A DNA stretch of 37,590 bases from Salegentibacter flavus. Its GTDB lineage: Bacteria; Bacteroidota; Bacteroidia; Flavobacteriales; Flavobacteriaceae. The stretch lies in contig NZ_FOVL01000026.1 in the NCBI RefSeq assembly GCF_900115145.1, forward strand, positions 1 through 37,590, written 5' to 3'. The notes beneath the pieces were generated by a model, which was not told the DNA's origin, did no database searches, and saw only the letters and a program-made list of their open reading frames with translations. Of the stretch, positions 32,101-37,590 are shown one piece after another. The translations under genes were made by a program, and so were the position numbers. Positions within the stretch are counted from its first letter, which is position 1. Every line of letters begins with the position of its first letter.

Positions 32101-32408
32101 CTGCGCCAATTCAGGAGACAGGGGGCACCTTTAGTACCGCCAATGTGCCTAACTCTTATTTTGTTGAGGATGGAAGCTATTTGAGAGCTAAAAACGTTCA
32201 ACTGGGATATAGCTTCTCTCAGGATTTCCTTGATCGCTTAGGTCTAGACAAACTTAGAATTTATGTTCAGGCTGCTAATCTTTTTACTATTACCAATTAT
32301 TCCGGAGTTGACCCCGAATTAACAGGAACAGCTACCGCCTTTGGTATAGATGAAGGAGCTTACCCAACACCACGCCAGTTTATAGGTGGTATTAATCTTA
32401 CTTTATAA
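29193..32408 (+). CDS. SusC/RagA-family TonB-linked outer-membrane transporter
   Basis: A 1071-residue outer-membrane importer of the SusC class. Residues 1-21 are a signal peptide (ending PIFAQ). A CarboxypepD_reg-like domain follows (about 25-95: EGVVTDAKNGMPVPSANVIE, then TNFDGEFSI). The SusC signature VVVGYGTQRKADLTGAV is at about 106-122, and the plug includes VRIRGINTFGNSNPLYIVDG and KDAGSASIYGARAANGVIII. The remainder is the beta barrel. It would import a sugar, peptide or other ligand delivered by its SusD lid, powered by TonB. The susD gene follows 25 bp later. No glycoside hydrolase is nearby, so the ligand is probably small rather than a polysaccharide (inference). The leader has a small hairpin. 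Confidence 0.95.
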   Translation: MRNPLIVLFVIVFFQIPIFAQDEVIIEGVVTDAKNGMPVPSANVIEKGTSNGVLTNFDGEFSIAVPVGATLEISFLGYSTAEVVVESDSYLEISIEPSAADLEEVVVVGYGTQRKADLTGAVAVVDMEAMGRQPSPQVTEQLQGQASGVTVASSGQPGEAPQVRIRGINTFGNSNPLYIVDGVPTGDINHLNPNDIENMQVLKDAGSASIYGARAANGVIIITTRSGKGELKVTYNGYYGTQTVPKGNVYDIASPQEHAELRWMAMQNSNPGEPISDRQYGSGDQPVLPYYILPGGAAQGEVDEAAYYVDPYYTESGAVSGFNQIIRANQEGTNWFQEIFNSAPIMNHDFSVSQGGEKGNFLFSLSHSDQDGTLNNTFLKRYTARVNSQFNIKENFRVGENIAVSVSDGNRISVIGENPINHAYRMQPIIPVYDIAGNFAGTQAPSLGNAQNPVAMLERNRNNLSRTSRIFGNIFAELDFMENFTARTNFGGNYFNTNGQVFTYPTYENQENSTTNQLSENAFTGYNWTWSNTLQYSNNFNDLHDVSVLVGSEAYYNQYEEIYAVTQGFYSFNPNYVNLGTGSGTQTNAGFYTEDALFSVFGRLDYTYDDRYLLGATIRRDATSRFTNPRHGWFPAVSAGWRVSQESFMDDVQWVDDLKIRGGYGVMGNQNNVDPANAFTTYGSSRTSSYYDVTGSNNSLVEGFQRSRIGNPNASWEKNVNANIGIDANLFNNRLQITADYYRKDVVDLLYNPELSATAGVSTVPYVNIAEMKNSGLDLSATTFADLTSDLRMNATLTFTSYDNEIVKIADGVSYFDQEGRRFNGSTIVRNAVGHSVGQFYGYQIQGFWNSQAEVDAANQQAQAATGNPNEEYQTDIGVGRFRYVDTNGDGYINSDDRTFLGNPNPDFTGGLNLEFNYKNFDFSMFLYGVYGNDIWNQVKWWHDFYSSFNGAKSTTALNDSWTPTNQNATAPIQETGGTFSTANVPNSYFVEDGSYLRAKNVQLGYSFSQDFLDRLGLDKLRIYVQAANLFTITNYSGVDPELTGTATAFGIDEGAYPTPRQFIGGINLTL

Positions 32409-32433
32409 TTTGAGAAATAAAATATATCAAAAA

Positions 32434-34209
32434 ATGAAAAATAAAATCAATATTTTTAAAATACTGGCATTAGGCTTAATAGTTCTTAGTAGCTCTTGTG
32501 CCGAAAATTTTCTCGATAAGCCTGCCTATGGATCTTTGAGTGATGAGGTTCTGGCAGATGAGAAAGGAGTGAACGCCTTACTTATAGGTGCGTATGCTGC
32601 CTTGGGCGGAACTACGGATTATGCTGCTCTTGGTGGAGGTAATCCATGGGAAGCAACACCCTCTAACTGGATTTATGGTGATATTACCGGGGGTGATGCC
32701 CATAAAGGTAGTGATGGTGGGGATCAGGCCGGGATCAATTCTATCGCGACTTATAATGTAGATCCGAGTAACGGATTTTTTAACACCAAATGGAAAGCCT
32801 TATATGAAGGGGTGACGAGAACAAATGCAGTTCTGAAATTATTAAGTGAAATTGAGGAGATTTCAGAAGCAGAGCGTGCTAATATCGCTGGCCAGGCTAG
32901 ATTTTTAAGAGGTCATTATTATTTTGAGCTTAAAAAAATGTACAATATGGTACCCTGGATAGATGAAACTACAGAAAATACCAACGTGCCAAATGATGTA
33001 GATATTTGGCCTATGATAGAAGCAGATTTTCAATTTGCTTATGATAATCTTCCGACCACTCAGAGTGAAGTTGGAAGAGTAAACAAATGGGCCTCCGGAG
33101 CTTACCTTGGAAAAACCTATCTGTATCAGGAAAAATTCCCTGAAGCTAAAACTGTTTTCACAGAAGTGATAAACTCTGGGGTGACTTCCAATGGCTTGAG
33201 TTATGGACTTGTAGAAAATTACCATGCCAACTTTAATGCAGAAACGGAAAACAATGAAGAAACTGTGTTTGCAATTCAGATGGTGGCCAATGATGGAACC
33301 AATACCATTGGGAATGCCAATACTGCTTTAATGTTGAATTATCCTTATAACAGTCCTTTCAGATGTTGTGGGTTTTATCAGCCTACTCAGGATCTTGTAA
33401 ACGCCTTCCGTACAGATGAAGCTACGGGTCTTCCATATCTTGATAACTATAACAGTAATCCGGTAAAGAGTGATATGGGAATTTTATCAGACGAACCATT
33501 TACCCCAGATACTCAATCTCTTGATCCACGTTTGGACTGGACGGTAGGAAGACGTGATGTTCCTTATCATGATTGGGGTTATCATCCAGGTTACAACTGG
33601 ATTCGTGAGCAATCTTCAGGTGGCCCATATGCTCCTAAAAAGCATATTTACTGGCAGTATCATGCTGATCAGTATTCCGATCAGAGCTCATGGGCTCCTG
33701 GTAATGCCATCAATATCAATATTATTCGATTTGCAGATGTTTTATTGATGGCGGCGGAAGCTGAAGCTCAAACCGGAAACTTTGATGTTGCACTTGATTA
33801 TGTGAATGAAGTAAGAGGAAGATTAGCCGATAATCCTGAGCACTGGTTAAAGGATTATGTAGATCCTGAAAATCCAATGGATGGTTTTTCCAGCGATTAT
33901 GCAGCGAATTATAATGTCTCTCGTTATCCAGATGGGTCTTTCACCTCTACTGCAGAGGCTATGGAAGCTATTATGTTCGAAAGGAGAGTGGAATTAGCTA
34001 TGGAAGGACATAGATTCTTTGACCTGGTGAGATGGGGTGTTGCACAGGAGGTAATCAATAGTTTCATTGAGTATGAAGGTCAAATAACTACCGATGTAAG
34101 GGGTGGGAATTTTAGCCCGGATGAGGGATATTTCCCAATTCCCCAGAGACAAATAGATTTAAGTACTACGGCAGACGGTCCGGTTCTGCAACAAAATCCG
34201 GGATATTAA
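32434..34209 (+). CDS. SusD/RagB-family surface lipoprotein
   Basis: A 591-residue ligand-binding lipoprotein that caps the SusC transporter. I start it at ATG 32434, 25 bp after the susC stop; an earlier in-frame ATG at 32386 lies inside susC and lacks a signal peptide. The lipobox is LSSSC with acyl-Cys at residue 22, to be processed by LspA (encoded at 20768). The SusD helical repeat region includes NAVLKLLSEIEEI, GQARFLRGHYYFELKKMYNM and ASGAYLGKTYLYQEKFPEAK; the RagB C-terminal half has IRFADVLLMAAEAEAQTG, FERRVELAMEGHRFFDLVRW and YFPIPQRQI. Ligand identity is unknown. A terminator follows, so the susC-susD pair can be a unit of its own. Confidence 0.95.
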   Translation: MKNKINIFKILALGLIVLSSSCAENFLDKPAYGSLSDEVLADEKGVNALLIGAYAALGGTTDYAALGGGNPWEATPSNWIYGDITGGDAHKGSDGGDQAGINSIATYNVDPSNGFFNTKWKALYEGVTRTNAVLKLLSEIEEISEAERANIAGQARFLRGHYYFELKKMYNMVPWIDETTENTNVPNDVDIWPMIEADFQFAYDNLPTTQSEVGRVNKWASGAYLGKTYLYQEKFPEAKTVFTEVINSGVTSNGLSYGLVENYHANFNAETENNEETVFAIQMVANDGTNTIGNANTALMLNYPYNSPFRCCGFYQPTQDLVNAFRTDEATGLPYLDNYNSNPVKSDMGILSDEPFTPDTQSLDPRLDWTVGRRDVPYHDWGYHPGYNWIREQSSGGPYAPKKHIYWQYHADQYSDQSSWAPGNAININIIRFADVLLMAAEAEAQTGNFDVALDYVNEVRGRLADNPEHWLKDYVDPENPMDGFSSDYAANYNVSRYPDGSFTSTAEAMEAIMFERRVELAMEGHRFFDLVRWGVAQEVINSFIEYEGQITTDVRGGNFSPDEGYFPIPQRQIDLSTTADGPVLQQNPGY

Positions 34210-34230
34210 AATTTGTAGCCGTTAGTTATC

Positions 34231-34269
34231 TTAAAGAGAGTGTTTTTTTAAGCACTCTCTTTAATTTTT
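34231..34269 (+). terminator. Terminator after susD
   Basis: Perfect 12-bp inverted repeat: ttaaagagagtg (34231-34242) with cactctctttaa (34253-34264), 10-base loop, then ttttta. It separates the susC-susD unit from the downstream genes, and could be partial so that some transcripts continue. Confidence 0.8.
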
Positions 34270-34324
34270 AATTTAGCTTAACCAGACCTGGGTTTTAACC
34301 AATTCCCAGAATAACTTAATAGTC

Positions 34325-35674
34325 ATGAAAAAACAAAGACGTTCTTTTTTAAAAAATCTTGGGCTCGCGGGAGCTACCGCAGCCATTATGCCTTCTGCTT
34401 TTGCCTCTGAAACAAAACAAATAAAATTCCTGGAAAGAAATGCTGCAAATATATTCGGGGCTAAACCCCTGGGGCTAGCTTTAATTGGTGCTGGTGGAAT
34501 GGGCGTAGCCGATGCTAAAACAGCGCTGGAACACGATAATATTAAGATGCTTGCCGTTTGTGATTTGTATGACGGGAGACTGGAAGAATCCAAAACCCGA
34601 TGGGGTGACGATATATTTCTCACCAAAGATTATAAAGATATTCTGAAAAGAGAGGATATTGATGCAGTAATAATAGCTACTCCAGATCACTGGCATAAAC
34701 AAATAGGCATTGATGCATTAAAAGCAGGCAAACATGTTTACTGCGAGAAACCTATGGTACACTCTGTGGAAGAGGGTCACGAACTGATTAATGCCTGGAA
34801 AAAGTCGGGAAAGATTTTCATGGTAGGAAGCCAGGGTTTGTCTTCTTTGGGGAATGAAAAAGCTAAAGAATTACTCGCCCAGGGAGCAATTGGAGATATA
34901 AATTATGCCGAAGGTTTTTGGGCAAGAAATTCTCCTTTTGGAGCCTGGCAATATCCAATTCCGCCAGATGCTTCACCTGAAACTGTAGACTGGCAGAAAT
35001 TTATTGCTAATACCGAAAAACGTCCCTTCGATGCAAAAAGATTCTTTCGATGGAGGAATTACCTTGATTATGGTACCGGTATGTCAGGAGATTTATTTGT
35101 TCACCTTTTTTCCAGCCTTCATTTCATAACTGATTCACTTGGTCCAAATAAGGTTTCAGCCACAGGAGGCCTGCGTTATTGGAAAGATGGACGTGAGGTT
35201 CCAGATGTATTGTTGGGCATGTTTGACTATCCCGACTCTGACCAACATCCCGGATTTAATCTTTCCCTACGTTGCAATTTTGTAGACGGCACCAGCGGAA
35301 GTACCTACCTGAAAATTGTAGGAAATAAAGGGTCCATGGACGTCACCTGGGACGATGTAATGCTAAAACAAAATGAGGTTGCAGCCTCAGATGATCCTTT
35401 TATGGAGGAAAAGGGCAGAGAACAGAGTCAAACGCGTAGTGACCGTAAAAAGATTCTTCCACCCTCAGAAACCTTTTATCAGGTTGAAAAAGGATATAAA
35501 GGAGCTCATTACGATCATTTTGCTAATTTCTTTCAGGCAATAAGGACTAATGGGCAGGTAGTAGAAGACCCGGTATTTGGATTCAGGGCGGCTGCTCCAG
35601 CCTTGCTTTGTAATGAAAGTTATAGGCAAAACAAATTTATTGGTTGGGATCCGGAGAAAATGAAAGTGATATAA
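34325..35674 (+). CDS. Tat-exported Gfo/Idh/MocA family protein
   Basis: A 449-residue periplasmic protein of the Gfo/Idh/MocA superfamily. The twin-arginine signal is QRRSFLKNLGLAG, with cleavage expected near AFA-SE (about 27). The Rossmann motif LALIGAGGMGVADAKTA (51-67) and EKP (141-143, in YCEKPMVHS) are intact. Length fits the 430-450-residue exported group, which includes GH109-like proteins and the dehydrogenase components of 3-keto-glycoside pathways; these carry tightly bound NAD. The GH109 assignment is possible but unproven. The gene lies 115 bp after susD with a terminator between, and is followed 19 bp later by the TolB-like gene, so those two form a unit. An oxidoreductase role on the imported sugar is likely. 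Confidence 0.9.
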   Translation: MKKQRRSFLKNLGLAGATAAIMPSAFASETKQIKFLERNAANIFGAKPLGLALIGAGGMGVADAKTALEHDNIKMLAVCDLYDGRLEESKTRWGDDIFLTKDYKDILKREDIDAVIIATPDHWHKQIGIDALKAGKHVYCEKPMVHSVEEGHELINAWKKSGKIFMVGSQGLSSLGNEKAKELLAQGAIGDINYAEGFWARNSPFGAWQYPIPPDASPETVDWQKFIANTEKRPFDAKRFFRWRNYLDYGTGMSGDLFVHLFSSLHFITDSLGPNKVSATGGLRYWKDGREVPDVLLGMFDYPDSDQHPGFNLSLRCNFVDGTSGSTYLKIVGNKGSMDVTWDDVMLKQNEVAASDDPFMEEKGREQSQTRSDRKKILPPSETFYQVEKGYKGAHYDHFANFFQAIRTNGQVVEDPVFGFRAAAPALLCNESYRQNKFIGWDPEKMKVI

Positions 35675-35693
35675 TTCTATAAAAATACTTCAG

Positions 35694-37232
35694 ATGAAAA
35701 AATTAATCCCAGGGAGCTTTTTATTAGCCTTATTAATTTCTGCTGTTCCTTTTGAAAATCAAATATCTCAATATCTGGATACTATTGAAAGGGATTTCGG
35801 GATTTTTGAGAATGAGGTCACTATCGGGGAAACTACTTCAATTGGAGAGTTGGAGTACAACCCAAAACTGCAGGAATATTCGTTTTTATTTTCTGAAGAT
35901 CAAAAATCTGGGGAATCTCACCCCTTCCACTATCTATATAAATCCATACAAGGAGACTTTATCCTTAGAGCTCATTTAAGCTTTGAAGATGATACCGGTT
36001 CCGGATCTAATGCAGGATGGATAATTCGCAATAATCTGAGTTCAAAATCTGCAGAGGTAATCGCTCAGGTAAATAATTTAGGTACAGCTTCCCTTGAATC
36101 CCATGCAATGGAGGGTTTAAAATCAGAGGAAATCCAAGTTCCTCTGGCTAAGGTAAATGTGCTCCAATTAGAGAAAAGAGGGGATGTGTATTACTTTTCT
36201 TCAGCAAAATTTGGGGAGCCTTTTACAACAGTAAAAATTGAAAATGAGAACCTGAGAAACGAGTTATTCGCAGGACTTTTCTTTGATCCTGGAAGTGAGG
36301 GAGCGAATGGAAAAGTAATTGTAAACAACGTTAGGATCATAAAGCCTGCCGGGCCGGATTTTGAGCAGTATCAGGAATATCTTGGCAGTAATCTGGAGAT
36401 TCTGAATGTCGAAACCGGAAACCGGAAGGTTCTGTATACTTCTGCTCATTCTATTCAAGCTCCTAACTGGGTAAACAAGGATAGGGACCTGGTCTATAAT
36501 TCGAATGGTTACTTATACCGGTATGATTTAAATTCTGAGAGAGTGGAGCAAATTGAAACAGGATTTGCAATTAATAATAACAATGATCACGTTTTTTCTT
36601 TTGATGAAAGCATTTTGGGGATAAGTCATCATAACCAGGAAGATGGAGGGGTGTCATCCCTTTATATTATGGATCCTGCTGGAGATACACTTCCGCAGAA
36701 AATCACAAAAGATGGCGTAGGAGCTTCTTATCTGCACGGGATCTCCCCAGATAATAAGACCCTTCTTTTTACCGGAGAGCGTAAGGGTAAAATGGATATC
36801 TACAGCATTGATATTGAAACAAAAAAAGAAATTCAGCTAACAGATACCGATTACCTGGACGATGGTTCAGAGTATTCATCAGACGGAGAATATATTTATT
36901 TTAATTCCAACCGGAATGGTAAGATGCATTTGTGGAGGATGAAACCCGATGGAAGTGAGCAAGAACAATTGACCTTTGATCCTAATCATAATGATTGGTT
37001 TCCGCATATTTCTCCTGATGGCAAATGGATTGCCTTCATCTCTTTTCCTCCGGAAATTGACTCAGGAGACCATCCGTTTTATCAACATTGCCTGTTAAGG
37101 CTAATGCCGGTAGATGGTGGTGAGCCTAAAGTTATAGCCTACATATATGGCGGGCAGGGTACAATTAATGTCCCCAGCTGGTCAAAGGACAGTAAGCATA
37201 TTGCATTTGTTACTAATACCGCCTGTTATTAA
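35694..37232 (+). CDS. Secreted lectin-like/TolB-propeller protein
   Basis: A 512-residue exported protein with two parts. A signal peptide covers about 1-20 (LIPGSFLLALLISAVPF). Residues about 25-215 are a beta-sandwich resembling DUF1349 or concanavalin-like domains (GDFILRAHLSFEDD, SNAGWIIRNNLSSKSAEVIA, ELFAGLFFDPGSEG). Residues about 240-510 carry repeated PD40/TolB blades: NWVNKDRDLVYNSNGYLYRY, LHGISPDNKTLLFTGERKGK, SEYSSDGEYIYFNSNRNGKM, FPHISPDGKWIAFISFP, PSWSKDSKHIAFV. No enzyme motif was recognised. TolB-like propellers near such loci may bind oligosaccharides or act as lyase-type enzymes; the family of the N-terminal domain makes sugar binding plausible. It follows the Gfo/Idh gene by 19 bp. 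No terminator was recognised after it. Confidence 0.82.
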   Translation: MKKLIPGSFLLALLISAVPFENQISQYLDTIERDFGIFENEVTIGETTSIGELEYNPKLQEYSFLFSEDQKSGESHPFHYLYKSIQGDFILRAHLSFEDDTGSGSNAGWIIRNNLSSKSAEVIAQVNNLGTASLESHAMEGLKSEEIQVPLAKVNVLQLEKRGDVYYFSSAKFGEPFTTVKIENENLRNELFAGLFFDPGSEGANGKVIVNNVRIIKPAGPDFEQYQEYLGSNLEILNVETGNRKVLYTSAHSIQAPNWVNKDRDLVYNSNGYLYRYDLNSERVEQIETGFAINNNNDHVFSFDESILGISHHNQEDGGVSSLYIMDPAGDTLPQKITKDGVGASYLHGISPDNKTLLFTGERKGKMDIYSIDIETKKEIQLTDTDYLDDGSEYSSDGEYIYFNSNRNGKMHLWRMKPDGSEQEQLTFDPNHNDWFPHISPDGKWIAFISFPPEIDSGDHPFYQHCLLRLMPVDGGEPKVIAYIYGGQGTINVPSWSKDSKHIAFVTNTACY

Positions 37233-37339
37233 AACTTTTTAAAACCATAAATATTTAATTATGAAATACCCATGATTTAGCCCACGCAAACACCGATGAG
37301 TTTTTTGCTTAAATTTAAGTGATGTAAAAACTTATTGGA

Positions 37340-37590
37340 ATGAAAGCAATTGACTACGAGCAGGTTATTTCCGTGGGATGCGGAATAGATGTGCACAAGG
37401 ATGTTATTGTTGCTACGGTTAGAAGCAATAGCAAAGATTATCAGACCAGGCAGTTTACTGCCTATACAAGTTCTTTGACAGAGTTACGAGATTGGTGTAA
37501 GGAAGAAGGGGTTACTCATGTGGCTATGGAAAGCACCGGCGTCTATTGGAAGCCGGTTTTTAATATCCTGGAGGAAGATTTTGCGATCAT
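37340..37590 (+). mobile_element. IS110-family transposase, 5' part, cut by window edge
   Basis: The open frame from ATG 37340 encodes 83 residues before the window ends. It contains the DEDD-type start of IS110 transposases, GIDVHKDVIVATVRS (first catalytic aspartate D17), and MESTGVYWKPVFNIL (second acidic residue). IS110 elements move with a guide RNA from the flanking noncoding end in the recently described IS110/IS621 type, so the roughly 100 bases upstream (37233-37339) may hold one element end. I cannot locate its exact left boundary because IS110 elements have little or no terminal inverted repeat. Confidence 0.88.

Noticed and set aside
32386-32433. Upstream in-frame start for the SusD gene
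   Set aside because: It lies within the susC 3' end and would disrupt the lipoprotein signal; ATG 32434 gives a proper signal with Cys22.

Overview
The window reads as chromosome of a marine-type Flavobacteriaceae bacterium (Bacteroidota). Indicators are a SusC/SusD pair, a second CarboxypepD_reg-type TonB receptor, a RecO and a long (1133-residue) IleRS of the Bacteroidota type, a DksA-like protein with a degenerate zinc finger next to ileS/lspA, a CTnDOT-like tyrosine recombinase, absence of clear Shine-Dalgarno sequences, and a TAnnTTTG -7 box before gdhA. The genus cannot be fixed from the sequence alone.

Layout. (1) 1 to about 4712 is the end of an integrated element. It carries a switchable hairpin cluster, a Crp/Fnr-type regulator broken by frameshifts, an intact AlbA_2/ATPase/winged-helix protein, helically phased 11-bp repeats, and a tyrosine integrase. 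It stops at a 3' fragment of a tRNA-Asn gene followed by that tRNA's terminator, which is the expected element-chromosome junction. The intact tRNA-Asn should lie left of the window. (2) 4746-7581: an AI-2E family permease, bracketed by two copies of the tRNA terminator region, then a convergent Gfo/Idh/MocA oxidoreductase. (3) 8043-10611: a compact macrodomain-pncB-pncA operon for NAD salvage and ADP-ribose metabolism. (4) 10608-20033: an outer-membrane-type protein, glutamate dehydrogenase, recO, a TonB-dependent receptor, ileS and a DksA-like gene. (5) 20104-21388: a secreted DUF4097-like protein and lspA. (6) 26160-21385, minus strand: a tightly packed run of retropepsin-like protein, RimK ligase, AstE-like deacylase and 5-formyl-THF cyclo-ligase, then a PAS histidine kinase and a single-domain response regulator preceded by a palindrome. 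(7) 26261-37232: a sugar locus with a Tat-exported xylose-isomerase-like TIM barrel protein, a GMC oxidoreductase, SusC, SusD, a Tat-exported Gfo/Idh/MocA protein and a secreted lectin-like/TolB-propeller protein. (8) The right edge cuts into an IS110-family transposase.

How the parts work together. The sugar locus has uptake proteins and several redox/isomerase-type enzymes but no visible glycoside hydrolase, which suggests oxidation-first (3-keto type) handling of a glycoside, sugar or cyclitol. The macrodomain-pncB-pncA operon could recycle both products of sirtuin-type or ADP-ribosylation chemistry. The RimK cluster has the composition expected for adding and removing glutamate-like peptide tags. 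The left island shows a recognisable integration architecture with 11-bp-spaced candidate binding sites on both sides of int. None of these is proven new; the oxidative sugar locus, the RimK cluster and the phased repeats are the parts most worth follow-up.
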